64,000 nt of DNA from Ascochyta rabiei (lineage: Eukaryota; Ascomycota; Dothideomycetes; Pleosporales; Didymellaceae), in contig NC_082410.1 of NCBI RefSeq assembly GCF_004011695.2, positions 682,001 through 746,000 on the forward strand, written 5' to 3'. Of this stretch, positions 44,501 to 53,817 are shown one piece after another. Every line of letters begins with the position of its first letter. Within the stretch, counting starts at the first letter, position 1. The notes beneath the pieces are model-generated. The model searched no databases. It saw only the letters and a program-made list of their open reading frames with translations, and was not told where the DNA came from. The translations under genes and the position numbers were made by a program.

Positions 44501-45709
44501 ATCGTTCGCGAGGACGAGCCTAGTTCCATTATTGCTTTAGCTCTGTCTAGCCCTGACTACCTGGCCAAGCTACAGTCTTTCCGTGGTGACCCATCTGGTC
44601 TGGACATGGAGTCCATGGAAGGGTCAATCGAGCGCAACTTGCTGCATGATAAGAATACCAACATCCGCTATGGGTTCACCAATCGTGGTGTCAAAGCACA
44701 GTGCAAGATCTTCTACGCGCAATCTTTCGATGCTCTTCGCCGAAAATGCGGTGTCGCGGACCGTTTTGTGGAGTCCCTCTCACGATGTTCGAAATATGAG
44801 TCGAAAGGCGGCAAGTCTAAATCCATCTTTCTCAAAACCCTCGACGATCGGTTCATCCTGAAATCACTCTCTCCCATCGAAGTGCAAGCCTTTTTCCGCT
44901 TCGCCCCCAACTACTTTGCTTTCACGCACCAGAACCTTTTCCGCCAGCTTCCATCAGTCATTGCCAAAATGTTTGGCCTCTTCCAAGTCCAAATCAAAAC
45001 ACCAACGGGCCGTGACTTCGACTGGTTTATGCTAGTCATGGAAAATCTGTTCTACGACCGCGAACCGAACCGACGCTACGATCTTAAAGGTAGCATGCGC
45101 AATCGCAAGATCCAGTCTACGGGCGAGCGCGACGAAGTCCTCCTTGACGAGAACCTCGTCGACATCATCTACTCTGAGACACCCATATTCGTACGCGAAC
45201 ATACCAAGAAACTGCTTAAAGCAAGTGTCTGGAATGACACGCTCTTCCTCTCTCAGAATAATGTTATGGACTACTCGCTCATGGCGGGCTTTGACGACAC
45301 AGGGCGAGAAATCATTGTTGGTATCATCGATTGCATCCGCACATACACTTGGGATAAGAAACTTGAGTCGTGGATCAAGGACCGTGGGAAGAACAAGCCG
45401 ACCATCACGAGTCCAAAGGATTATCGTAACCGTTTCAGGATCGCTATGGAGAAGTATATCCTTCAGGCTCCCAACTGCTGGCACCAATTTTCAGGCAGAA
45501 TGGCAGCAGGCGGGGATCGGAGGAGGTTGGTTCTCGAAGGCACGAGTATGGGTACGAGTGTGGAGGGGCATAGAAGGAATGTCAGCAGTGGAAGTACTAT
45601 AGGTGGGGGACATAGCAGAGGAGGAAGCCTGACCCAGCGGGGCATGATGGAAAGTTTGGAAAACATGGGAGATGAAGTCTCGAGGGCGGAGGCAGGGAAG
45701 ATCAAGTAG
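38561..45709 (+). CDS. FAB1: phosphatidylinositol 3-phosphate 5-kinase Fab1/PIKfyve
   Basis: Makes PI(3,5)P2 on vacuole/endosome membranes. One uninterrupted exon; from the ATG in GCCGCCATGG at 38561 the product is 2382 residues. The FYVE zinc finger is at about 385-455: FWMRDENAKDCFNCGDAF (WxxD motif and first CxxC), FRRKHHCRTCGQIF (RRKHHCR) and RVCKPCE. The CCT/TCP1-like domain spans about 760-1030 (NVALRSMPRNI, LRGAENHDLVKLKRVTEFMS). A Cys-rich Fab1-specific region lies near 1180-1350 (CTLGQYVEDLC, CRKCGKETQPIPM). The PIPK catalytic domain spans about 2020-2310: IRYGFTNRGVKAQCKIFYAQ, FILKSL with the ATP-binding lysine, NRRYDLKGSMRNR, NVMDYSLMAGFD and GIIDCIRTYTWDKKLE. All domains are present in the expected order. 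The N-terminal 380 residues and the region 1560-1970 are disordered and Ser/Pro-rich. Confidence 0.97.
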   Translation: MARDSRDSLHQLHLTASHSHSLTTFDDLTAPPAPAAAGEPKGIELVQGGLSGLYSRIRASVGGAKDDDSLSSSGSRHRASSRPSILGRSPGGTAVSSPVVVSVPSSRLHSPSTAAFPDLPPPPSRDSTVSNATITSRLSLNGSKSSLQPIRSRPSPAPNTEPSRPLREDDSFAHSPVSTHSRVQSASSAFDLPKNGSVKDFAPGAASSRSPRFAPVRDEGLRRKRSHMEQEAQDSDDTEDGIVVVHGDKPIDTSGFTFPPDAARDSPRFPPDGQYQSSRPTGSKANDPSDNGSEDTEKPYITVNTRNPMIAPEPQRPPLLKVGPSHLPGFQTSRTSSSDGISSVITTSTMRAPTVPPIKEIQRQAHANPAVSTLPRSAFTQMRRKILDREFWMRDENAKDCFNCGDAFTTFRRKHHCRTCGQIFDSKCTSIVSGKLFGQPGNLRVCKPCENIIYGHDDDSSDYTDEGEQASIYDHSNQADDFDDDDIHHPQHDHTKIGTPTISIPMSRKTGSEKKRRSHVIEVGAQTLARPSSSRSLRSLGGRPRSSSHKRHHSKHQHMRHTKHDDRAPFHQYLHENPRTQPNLPAFHHDNIIDPDLAPFMSDDGSSEEEHPSLFAALNAENPTGTGLEGDKGGFGGFLAAVRKGKSRAGEKNGPARDSDNISIASRHGARPVRRRNLSVSSISHRPSPRRAKSNTLLRPFTAGFGAGGLASQSGTPQLRPSPSPTPSGTKVTRSASMQGGIFPKVELNKASLDHARKLLTQMLRDAGVAHVSSWEKALIPILRQCTDDVNPDVDRGDDIDVRNYIKLKKIPGGRPRDTAYVSGVVFTKNVALRSMPRNIINPRIIIITFAIEYARHQTHFMSLEPVIAQEREYLRNLVSRIAALRPHVLLVQRNVSGLALEFLDQEGIAVVYNVKPTVLNAVARCTQSRMISSVDKLAIDPSHLGHCGSFDVRTYVHKNTKKTYIYLSGCQKDLGCTIILRGAENHDLVKLKRVTEFMSYVVYNLRLETCLMRDELVDTPTESVVDPHAFGDGEHTQNINEAIASAAGIEVNSDDNQSAGDAAPSYYSDLVENHRTKVLSSSPFVKFMQPYLLEQARQYERKLGHLRKLKNQYTTDSDEEEEKSHQKFELVQPEMVHVVVERASKQVREFLSAVHASEYDKALHNYETQKRQWEAYLSGNTDLYDPFNHQKIAVLYSVVNTTTSTPCIGPEIIALGFYQEHDYDDGFTPDCTLGQYVEDLCTSAGVVCEVDGCNRRMVDHSRQYVHGEGQMTVVVQKHSPKLKGLYQAILMWSVCRKCGKETQPIPMSEWTWKYSFAKYLELTFWSTQLHPRTNGCPHDIHKDHVRYFGHNNVALRIQYDAVPMYEVIVPRPNVTWKVDSDLRLKNEQFLRIEERLDCFMASVRARIRSIHVESVIPEKVEACKAEVEHLIMRANDEHEYLRHKLQDKYMNSKYYEIIPLNRAIRAIQEKAIAWDETFMDFEQVFFPSEKDIRRLATLQLKKLFLERDESSTSLTSVDEGVESGEDEPAYDDKDDSLALTPMPSNMSPEKATDMLTSVVKEDGDLPADADATPLAERPSTPIKSISDLPIQTPREAVEREDVRHLDLAISSDFPGVSVKDDPPPQTPTLSPDGGHFEPGSPTPTSHPKINPIDKSLADAIENMQASPSPSPAPHMTLESKIPRLVDTIRRETPARPAVLARTQSQPGNIPKHPSILPPTVPQKPDVFRPTFNDSQKALERMTERLRLGISKQSRSTSRIPRSVPFKTQSSKVSKLAEHFEQLSREFQKERTRERWRARDRQVRAYPLASSKPIVEVYKDVHEAVQENNASDEDVQIESPHRTSVDNSTLDDSTVTETTGAITAPQSPVDERHGRELAGHHTDGEESPKADSHPSSDAENDVSDVEIAPEDVPLPDSISSSQLLNMSDSQLESSLELPKHEKTTLLKMLTNFWSERSASGWAPLDYPFAQIEHVWEDSDIIVREDEPSSIIALALSSPDYLAKLQSFRGDPSGLDMESMEGSIERNLLHDKNTNIRYGFTNRGVKAQCKIFYAQSFDALRRKCGVADRFVESLSRCSKYESKGGKSKSIFLKTLDDRFILKSLSPIEVQAFFRFAPNYFAFTHQNLFRQLPSVIAKMFGLFQVQIKTPTGRDFDWFMLVMENLFYDREPNRRYDLKGSMRNRKIQSTGERDEVLLDENLVDIIYSETPIFVREHTKKLLKASVWNDTLFLSQNNVMDYSLMAGFDDTGREIIVGIIDCIRTYTWDKKLESWIKDRGKNKPTITSPKDYRNRFRIAMEKYILQAPNCWHQFSGRMAAGGDRRRLVLEGTSMGTSVEGHRRNVSSGSTIGGGHSRGGSLTQRGMMESLENMGDEVSRAEAGKIK

Positions 45710-46664
45710 GACTGCTCTTAAGCATAGCGTTGGTGCATGGCGCTTTTCTTTCTTTGCGTTTGAGCGGCATTGAAGGGTTTCGAGACATAGCTCCGGATTC
45801 GAAGCGAATTGATCACATCTTGTTGCAGAGCGTAACAATTTGTCATTCCGTCAACTGTCGAAAGCAAGGGCGAAGGAGCGCGTGTGAGAGCTGCCATCAG
45901 CTGGTTATTTCTGCCCGACGGCATATCTCCCTTTCTTTATCATACTCCTTCGTTTTCCCCGCTTCAACATCGCTCGTATGGGACGTTAGAAGCATGCCAC
46001 AGAGTCACGAGCGGCAGGGCTGCCCCGGGCAGTGTCACGTTCAGCACCGGAAGCCTGAAGCCTGTTTGTTACACAGCACAGTCTCATCATAGTCGCGCGC
46101 TGGCATCATTTTCTCTGTCCTGACCAAAGAAATGATTTGACTGCGACTAGGAACAACTTTCTACAAAGTCACGATACGTTTCATGTGTCTCTGTGTTGAC
46201 GACATTCTCTCGAGGTTGCAGCCTCAGGGCGGGAGCGAGGCAGCAGTGGTGCCACCAGAAAAGTGCTGTACAACAGTCGCATATTGAACACAGTACTGGC
46301 AAACGAGCTACAACATCATGTGTGCAGGCACATCACATGTCGGCCTGTCGAATCCGGTATTGATTGTACCTCTCCTACCAGCGTCACGTTGAGCGCCACG
46401 TCAGTCTCTGTGACTTAAGAGTAGACTGCGCCTTTGCCTTCGCTCTTGCTATTAGCAGCGCTGCTACTCTTGTTTGCAAAGCCCAGACACGCAACCGCCT
46501 CAACGCTCTGAGAAATATTTTGGAAGCCGCCGCCACCAGGTCTACAGTGAATCTCATCTTTCACTGCCCCGATCACTTCTTCCACCCAATCTACATCTTG
46601 TTTAGCCATCCACACAAGTGAGCTTTTCAACACTAGCAGCAATACAAGACGACATCTCTCCATC
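45710..46664. other. intergenic: FAB1 3' UTR and MARVEL-gene promoter
   Basis: About 950 bases with no supported gene. The 46.4-46.66 kb part is pyrimidine-rich, consistent with the promoter of the following gene. Confidence 0.5.
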
Positions 46665-47218
46665 ATGCAGGTCTCACGTATCATCTCCATCGCCCTGCGC
46701 TTCGCACAGTTCGTCACCGCGGCCATCGTTCTTGGCTTGACGGCATACTTCCTTCACCAGCGCGAAGCCCACAGCATCGGTCCCATGTCACGTCTCGTCT
46801 ACAGCATCATCATCGCCTCCATTTCTGTCTGGATTGCTCTTCTCTGGATGATCCTCCCGCACTCTACTATCACCCATTCCATCACCGATCTCTTGTTCTG
46901 CGCTGCCTGGTTCGCTGTCTTCGGTTTGCTGCAGCACTACTACGATGAGCAGATGAAGTGCGGCAGTCCTTGGGCTTGGGGAAACATCAGGCTGACGAAC
47001 AATTACTGTGGCCAATGGAATGCTGCGCAGGCTTTCAGCTTCTTGGCTGCTGTGTTCTGGTTCGCTAGCTTCATCCTGGGAATCTTGTTGTGGAGCAAGC
47101 GAGACAGGACTCCTGTGGTCACGGACAACGTGTCGGCTAAGTAAGTCAAGGACTACAGTTTGTGTGGTTTGGGGCTGACTGGTGCAGGCGTGGTTTCTTC
47201 CGTCGTTCGGCAGTCTAA
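46665..47218 (+). CDS. MARVEL-domain four-helix membrane protein
   Basis: Integral membrane protein likely in plasma-membrane or endomembrane domains. Two exons, 46665-47140 and 47188-47218; the 47-bp intron GTAAGT...GTGCAG removes an in-frame stop that would otherwise end the protein at NVSAK, adding RGFFRRSAV. The product is 168 residues. Four hydrophobic helices are seen at about 9-29 (ALRFAQFVTAAIVLGLTAYF), 45-66 (YSIIIASISVWIALLWMI), 73-92 (SITDLLFCAAWFAVFGLLQ) and 126-147 (AFSFLAAVFWFASFILGILL). The loop between helices 3 and 4 has two cysteines (KCGSPWAWGNI and NYCGQWN), as in fungal MARVEL proteins. The basic tail RRS may be a sorting or phosphorylation site. Confidence 0.87.
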
Positions 47219-47715
47219 GGGTAAACAGGCTTCCATATGGCGACTCTTCGAACAAACACTTCCTTTTTTTCTTGTTGAGTATGGTTGGATTGCTGGCATG
47301 CATCCATTGTTGAAACTGGACATGGCAGACCACCTGATAAGGGTTCATCCGGGTTGAACTTGCAAAGCATGCTCGAGGTCAGCTCACAGTCAGATAGCAG
47401 TTATGGAAATACTTGATATTCAAATTTGCTGCCAAGCAAGGCATTGAGATATTTGGAGCCAGGTTCGTACTATGTGAGAATATTTCCGGTCACTAAATTC
47501 ATCATGAAGATGAGGGTTGAAGAGATACGGCGAGTCAACCGATCTTATCACCAACCCGCCTCTACTAACCTCGTATAGTTAAAGCCACCAGTCCACCCCC
47601 GCGAGCACGTCAGACGGCATCGACACCCCACCAGACCCCCCCTCCCCGTATTTCACATCAAGATGCTACCACATCTCATTGCCAAATCTCTAGCACCCCC
47701 GAACTCTCATCCACC
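47219..47715. other. intergenic region
   Basis: About 500 bases between two plus-strand genes. Nothing distinctive seen. Confidence 0.5.
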
Positions 47716-48651
47716 ATGACTGCCACCGTAGCCATCCTCTCCATCGGCCAAATGGGCCTCGGTGTCGCAAGCTTGTTGCGCGCCCATGACTTCCGCGTAA
47801 TAACAAATGTCTCGGACCGCAGCACTGCGACACAAGACCGAGCAACGTCGGCTTCGATCGAACTCTTGACCTCGGACATTGAACTTGTGCAACAAGCCGA
47901 CTACGTTCTCAGCATCGTGCCGCCCAAAGACTCCACCAGCACCGCGCAGCGCATCATCGAAGCGCTGAAGCACGACGACGCGCGCAAAGACAAGAAGGAA
48001 GCATTGTGGTACCTAGACTTAAACGCCGGGTCACCAGATAGCGCAAGAGATATATACTTGGCATTTGCCAGCGACGCAAAAGCGGTCAAATTCATCGATG
48101 GCGGCATCATTGGCGGATCACCCAGCCAGAAACAAGACGGCAGCTGGTCGCGCCCCGGAATCCCGCTGTCTGGACCTCACGCTCTATCCTCCGCGCCCAT
48201 CTCCGGCGCCCAGCTCGCCAGCATCCTCAACACGCGGCACCTAGGCCCTGAGATCGGCACCGCCAGCGGGCTGAAAGCCTGCTTCGCCGCACTGAGCAAA
48301 GGCTTCACCGCCCTCGCTCTGCAGAGCTACACTACAGCCGCGAACCTCCACGTCTTGCCAGACCTGCGCCACTACCTGGACGAATACAGTCCCAGCGCCA
48401 GAGATAAGGCGGAGAAGAGCATCGTTGGGTGCACAACGAAAGCGTACCGCTGGGTCGAGGAGATGCATCAGATTGGCCAGACATTCAGTGTGCAGGGCGG
48501 GTTTGGAGAGCAGGCGCGTGTGTTCCGCGAGATTGCAGGCGTGTATCAGGGACTTGCGGATTTGGTTGACGCGCAGGGGGCCGAGGGGTTAGATAGTGCA
48601 GATGCGGTTGTTGGAGAGTTGGGGGGACATGTGCAGCGGCGGAGCGAATAG
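47716..48651 (+). CDS. 6-phosphogluconate dehydrogenase-like NAD(P)-binding protein with DUF1932 C-terminal domain
   Basis: Member of the beta-hydroxyacid dehydrogenase superfamily; the substrate is unknown. Single exon, 311 residues. The Rossmann domain occupies about 1-165: VAILSIGQMGLGVASLLRAH (glycine-rich loop, with Gln where many members have Gly), VITNVSDRS, and ADYVLSIVPPKDS. A substrate-loop-like block follows (YLDLNAGSPDSARDI, KFIDGGIIGGSP). The C-terminal half (GTASGLKACFAALSKGFTAL, KAYRWVEEMHQIGQTF) matches the DUF1932 helical domain found in fungal homologues; the K in SGLKACFAALSKG is the likely catalytic lysine region. It is tail-to-tail with the next gene, 78 bases apart. Confidence 0.85.
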   Translation: MTATVAILSIGQMGLGVASLLRAHDFRVITNVSDRSTATQDRATSASIELLTSDIELVQQADYVLSIVPPKDSTSTAQRIIEALKHDDARKDKKEALWYLDLNAGSPDSARDIYLAFASDAKAVKFIDGGIIGGSPSQKQDGSWSRPGIPLSGPHALSSAPISGAQLASILNTRHLGPEIGTASGLKACFAALSKGFTALALQSYTTAANLHVLPDLRHYLDEYSPSARDKAEKSIVGCTTKAYRWVEEMHQIGQTFSVQGGFGEQARVFREIAGVYQGLADLVDAQGAEGLDSADAVVGELGGHVQRRSE

Positions 48652-48729
48652 ATTCGTGATTTGATAATCCTCCCATTCTAAGCTTTTTCTCTACACTACA
48701 CTTCCCTACCCACTTACTCGCTCACTCAC

Positions 48730-50102
48730 TTACTCCAAATTATCGTAAATCGTCTTCTCGCACATGAACCACGCCGGAATCACCTTGGGATCCCCATTCG
48801 GCAGCACCTGGCCCGCCAGAAATCCCGCTACCCCCTTCTCGCGGTCAATCCACCAGAAGCAGTTCGCGAGCCCCATCCACCAGATGGTGTTTGCGCCTCT
48901 GCCGGACGGCCCGGCTTCGATGGTCAGGAACCCCGCGTATGTCCACCCCTGTGGCGGGTTGCCCGGCTGCGGATAGAATTCGGGGCTTGCGTTTACGAGC
49001 TCTGGGTTCGCGGGGGGAGGGCCGCCGCGGGCGAAGTCTGGTCTATGGGACAGGGGATGTTAGAAACGTGGTGCGTGAGAAGGATGAGAAGTAGGTTGGG
49101 CGTGTGAGCTGGGGGCACGTACTGGTTGGGGATCTGGTTCTCCCAGAATAGCTGCACAGACTCTGGTTTCAAAATCTGCTTGCCTGTGGTCGGACTTGTG
49201 CCTTCGTTGAGAATGGCGCCGAGAATCTTGATGTACTCCTTTGGCTTTGCGAAGAGGCCCGCGCCGCCGGACTGGAAGAAGGCGGCTTGCTTCTCGGTGG
49301 TGTCTTGCGTAAGCGACGCGCCGTAGAAGTGGTCACGTTCTTTGATCTCGCCCGACGTAGGGTCGCGCTGGTGGATAGCGGCTAGGTTCGACTGTGCGGA
49401 TGAGGGAGGGAACATGGTTGCGCCTTTGGTGTCGACATCCAAGGGAGCAAAGATGTGCTCGGCAAAGTAGTCACCTAAGCGTTGGCCGGTGATGCGTTCA
49501 AGGACTATGCCAGCCCAGTCGAGATTGATCTGAGTGCATGTTAGTGTGGACACCGGACAGTGACATGGAAAGTAAGGACTTACGCCGTACTCCCACGTGG
49601 AGCCTGGTTGATTGACTAGTCGAGAGTCGAGGATGTCGTTGACGTCGCCCTTTTGGCCTTCGATGTCTCCTGGGGCGTTGAGTCGCGGGTCGAAGAACGA
49701 GTATCCAAAGCCTGCTGTGTGAGAAAGCAGCATTCGCAAGGTCACAGGGTTCTGCTGGTCTGCTCCATTGACGCCATCTGCGTAGACCTGCTTCTTGCTA
49801 ATCTCCGGAGCGTGCTTCTTGATGGCTTCAGCATCGTCAAGGCCAATTTTTCCTTGCTCAACAAGCTGGAGCAAAGCAACGGCGGTGACGAGCTTTGTGC
49901 ACGAGGCGATCCAGAACAGGGTGTTCTCGTCGATAGCCTGCTTGCTGTCGATGCCCAGGTTTCCCGCTTGATGCTCGACAAGTGTCTTGCCGGACCTGTC
50001 GACAGCGTGGAAAGCCAAGCCTGGTGAACCGGTTGGTCCTTCGCTAGTAACTGCGTCAAGAAGCGACTTGACGCCCTGGACACCCTGATCAGAGAGGGGC
50101 AT
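48730..50102 (-). CDS. serine hydrolase of the beta-lactamase / class C (EstB, LovD-like) fold
   Basis: Probable esterase, transesterase or peptidase. Three exons on the minus strand: 50102-49584, 49529-49123 and 49042-48730, with introns of 54 and 80 bp; 412 residues. The SxxK catalytic motif is S67-C-T-K70 (LFWIASCTKLVTAV). A second-motif tyrosine lies at about 172 (GSTWEYGI), and HTAGFGY precedes it (LRMLLSHTAGFGYSFFD), as in fungal beta-lactamase-like hydrolases. The C-terminal block (WTYAGFLTIEAGPSGRGANT, IWWMGLANCFWWIDREKGVA) supplies the final beta strands. No signal peptide is seen, so it is probably cytosolic. Members occur both in secondary-metabolite clusters and alone; no cluster partner is seen here. 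Confidence 0.88.
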
Positions 50103-50747
50103 AGTGAGGAGTGAGATTGGTGAGTAGTGTTCTGTTTGTTTGTCTACGAACTGCTGAGCAGCGGCTATCGAATATGAGGGGTGCAGCTAGAATACTTATA
50201 CCGTGGGACGGCTCATGAGAGAGCCGGCCAGACGTCGAGTATCTGCAAAGCTTACTGCGCTGCTGATGTCTCACTGTACCATTGATGAGCTTGGCTATGC
50301 CCCAAAAGCCGCCAAAACGCCACAAAAGTGATGAGCGAGTAATATGATGTGGGATGGCCACGTTAGCGCGGCAAGACGACGAGAAGAGAAAATGGGCTGC
50401 TTTCTCGTGCAATCAGCACTAGAACTGCTGAAAGTTTGAGACGGTTTTATGGAATGTTTGGGTCCATCAAGCTCCAGCTCCAGCACGTGTACCCCGCAGC
50501 GGGGTTGGCGCAACGCCAGATCAGCCCGGAGCTGCGAAGCTATGGCCAACTCGCCCGGCCGTCCACTGATGAACCTGGGCAAAGAGAGGGGATGCTTCAG
50601 CTGCACCCGAGGTCCTGCATGTACGGGGAGAGTTTCGACTGCCTGAGTTTCAACCGCTTCCAATCGTAGACTAGGACTCGAAGGGACTCGACACACAGCT
50701 CAAATGCAACGCGTGAACAGCAACAATTCTCGACGTAGTTGTGTAAA
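50103..50747. other. intergenic: beta-lactamase-like promoter and GPI17 3' UTR
   Basis: About 645 bases between two minus-strand genes. ORFs here are shadows. Nothing distinctive seen. Confidence 0.5.
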
Positions 50748-52513
50748 TCATCGTCTTTGAAGCGCTGCAATTGCGCCCTTGAGCTCCTTGAGGGCAGCCA
50801 TGGCCAGAGGTACGGCGACCGGACCCAACAGCGGCAGGTAGACAGCCACTTTGTGCTCATCAGGAAAGTAGACTTGGCCAACCATAGAGCGTTCGAAGAA
50901 AGCCTTCTCAGCTTCTACCTCTGCGACACGCGCGTGTTCCAGAGCGCTTTGGAATCGACCTTCTCGAAGATAGTTACACGCTTGTTGTAGATGGGCAATG
51001 GCCGAGTCAGCAGATTGGGCGACGTTGTCAGGCACTGGGATAGATGGCAGCTTCTGGTATACTTGAGCCAATGCACCCAACGTGGAGGAGGCGGAGAATA
51101 TGAGCGATGCGGCTCGTACGCGTTCAAGGGTCGAGATGCGAAGAGGTAATGAGGCTGGAGCCTGTGACAAACCAAATAAGGAGGTTAGCTGGTCCGAGAA
51201 GGTGTGCATAGCCGGGGCAAGGGCTTCAACGGTCAAGGTGTTGGGTATATCTGACCCGTTTGGGAGATTCAGGATGTGAACACCGCCCCACTGGGGTATC
51301 AGCCAGCTGTTCCCTGCGTTCTCCTTGACCAACAAAGGGGACTGGCTCGCATCTGGGACGTAGAGGATGAAATTCACTGTGGGCCCTTCGCCGATGCTTG
51401 GGCTGAGCGGCCACTCAGCAGCGTTAACAAAACCGCTGAGGTCCTCCCTGCGAAGCGTCCATGCATTCAGGTTCTCATCGTACTGAGGCTGGTGGATTGA
51501 AGGAGAAAATGTAGCGTATAGCTGGACTTGAGAATCGACGGTGAAGTTACTGATGCCCGAGAAGGATTCGAGTAACGGCGCTAGGTAGGTTCGAAGAGCA
51601 TCCTCAATGTTCCAGGCGGACGGTGCGTACGACGGACTGAACAAGGAGAATGTAAGGTGGTAGGTTGGGGCGTACTTCAGCGCCCTTGTTGACTGACGGT
51701 CCAGCTCAGCATGCTTCTCGGGAGAAAGCGACTGAGTTCTAGCAGCATGTGATCCAGGGGTGGCGGCCAGCGAGTAGGCTAGTTGAGCCTGCTCTTCGGC
51801 GAAGATTGTGTGCAGCTCCTCTGCTATGAAAGTCGCAAGCGGCGAGCTGGTGGACGACTGCGGAGGGAGTTGGTTCGGCGAATAGTATACATCGAGCATC
51901 GGCAAATACGACTGTAGCTGTGATCGAGGAGTTTCGCCGGTCTCCACAGGGATCATACGAATCACCAAGGCAATGTCCTTGTCGTTGCTCCTGAATGTCG
52001 TTCCATCGGTGACAGCCTGCTGGGAGGCGTTTGCGGTGTAAGAGGAGTCGGCGAGCATAAGGCGAAGGTGGTGCGCAGAGAAATCGTTGAGGTCATCGAG
52101 GGCATGCTGTGTCATTCGGACCAACTGCTGCGCATCCTGAGAGGGGACTGCAGCTTCGACGGCGATGCGGAGAGGAAACACGGGCTTGCAGACCTAGTCG
52201 CAGAGTCAGCGTGGCTTCTTCAGGGGTTGTGGTGAAGGGTGCTTACCTTGCCTTCAGCCCAGGCGGTCATGTCCTGCAACGGAAGCTCCGCTCTGTAGAT
52301 GGCCGTGGTCTTCCACCATACTGGCAGCCCTAGGAGAACAATAACCGCCCAAAAGGAGAGGATAGCTGCGCGTCGAAGCCATTGACCCTCTTTGGGCTCT
52401 GGCGGAGGTGATATCTGTGCTTTTGGGGCTGTTAGAGGAACTTCACTAGATGTAGAGGACGATTTGTTCGGTTCAGACGCGGATGACGCGTCGGCCGCGT
52501 TCGGTGATGCCAT
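50748..52513 (-). CDS. GPI17: GPI transamidase subunit PIG-S
   Basis: Subunit of the ER GPI-transamidase complex that attaches GPI anchors to proteins. Two exons on the minus strand, 52513-52247 and 52193-50748; the 53-bp intron GTAAGC...GACTAG joins WAEGK to VCKPVFPLRIAVE; 570 residues. Membrane segment 1 is at about 47-66 (AAILSFWAVIVLLGLPVWW), followed by TTAIYRAELP, the conserved PIG-S start of the lumenal domain. The lumenal body includes YLPMLDVYYSPNQLPPQ, FISASHQPQYD-type strands and a block ending NSWLIPQWGGVHILN. A second membrane segment is at about 540-560 (VAVYLPLLGPVAVPLAMAAL), ending in a short basic tail. Length matches the family. Its first 40 bases and promoter have a diverged copy at 53302-53500. 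Confidence 0.93.
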
Positions 52514-52680
52514 GTTGCGGGCGGGTGTTCGCTGTCAACTCCAGGGCTGGCTTTGGAGACACACGCTAGGAACCTCGTGCACGGACGCAGTTCGCCGTCA
52601 TCCCACCATCGTTCGAATGACTTGCCCCACGACACCCACCGGACATATTTGAAGCTGATTGCAGTTCAATATGCCTACTG
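52474..52680. repeat. GPI17 5' end: parental copy of a local duplication
   Basis: From 52474 (inside GPI17 codons 2-14) through the start codon (52511-52513) and about 165 bases of promoter. It matches 53302-53500 in the same orientation. Shared blocks include GACGCGGATGACGCGTCGG, GCCATGTTGCGG, TGTTCGCTGTCA, GTCATCCCACCATC and GAAGCTG/CAAGCTG near the end. Confidence 0.8.
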
Positions 52681-53817
52681 TTATCATGGTAGATAAGACT
52701 CCGGGTTTTGTTGCTCACATTTGATAGGAATTGGCGGCCAGTGAGGCTAGTGGTATGGCCTCACTAAAGATGCCCTGGATTGCTCAAGTCACAATGCCTA
52801 CATTCTCAGATATCTCAGTCGCACGGTAATGTGTAGCGAGGTCTGGAAAGCTGTTGGAATGTGTGTACAGAGCATGCAGCCAGATGTTGATATGGAGACC
52901 CTCCAAGCCTGAAGCACCGCTGGATGTAGCGGAAAACAGGTCCTCGAGTGGAGTCAATTGCAATGAATTGATAGTTCCCCCCCTCTCTTACGACAACTAA
53001 GAGGTAACACTCGACAGCATCACCTTCTACCTATCTATCGCCCGTTGTCAGCGTGCTCGGTGATATTGCCTGAGGCAGTCCGGGCCGAACGGTTCGACTT
53101 GGGCGCTAAGATAAGCGGCCCGCCCCACTGAGCTGCAACGCTTTAACGCTTTGAGCTTTTGGTGGCTCCTGCCGTGCGGGGTGCGTCGCTCGTTTCCTGG
53201 CATGTGGCGTCGAAGCAAAATGCTCTCTTTCGTCTATGGTGGAGGTGCCGTCCGTGATTGTGTGGCTTGCGTGGCAGTTACAGAGAGCCCCTAAGTCAAT
53301 GCAGACGCGGATGACGCGTCGGCTGCGTTTCGTGGTGCCATGTTGCGGTGTTCGCTGTCATCTCATGGCTGGACCCTGCCTACCTGGAGCACAGACGCGT
53401 CGTTCGTGCTTGCGGTCATCCCACCATCATTCGACAGCAGAGGGCCACACCACACTCAGATGATACGTATATCAAGCTGCTGTAGATTCAATGTTACGGG
53501 CTCGTTGATTAATACACTCGAATAACATACTAGCCATGTGCAGCGCCGTGCAAACGCTCAGAAATGACCCACAGAGTCAAGACTGTCAAAATACAGACGA
53601 GTAGCTTGTACTGAGGATGTACCGCTACTGATGTGAGAAGCTCATGTGTGAGCAAGATAGACTGCATGCCATCGATTACGAAAACGAGGAGAGAAGAAGA
53701 GAGGTCTCGACAAGACTTGAAGGGACAGAAAGATTTTTTTGATCTAATCTCTGCAGGAAATCATACGAGAGACAACGGGAGGCTGGTTTGGAGGCGTAGA
53801 GCTTGCGGCCACCGCCA
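52514..53817. other. gene-poor interval holding the GPI17 promoter and a duplicated fragment
   Basis: About 1.3 kb. Apart from the duplicated GPI17 5' fragment at 53302-53500, short ORFs have no support. Confidence 0.55.
53302..53500 (-). pseudogene. truncated duplicate of the GPI17 start region
   Basis: A diverged direct copy of 52474-52680. The distance from the left edge to the start codon is the same (37 bases; CAT at 53339-53341). On the minus strand it begins ATG GCA CCA CGA AAC, then encodes NAADASSASA, closely matching Gpi17 residues 5-14, and soon meets a stop. The rest of the gene is absent. Differences are scattered substitutions and small indels, with one three-base gap at the GCGGGCGGG/GCGG position. 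Confidence 0.8.
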
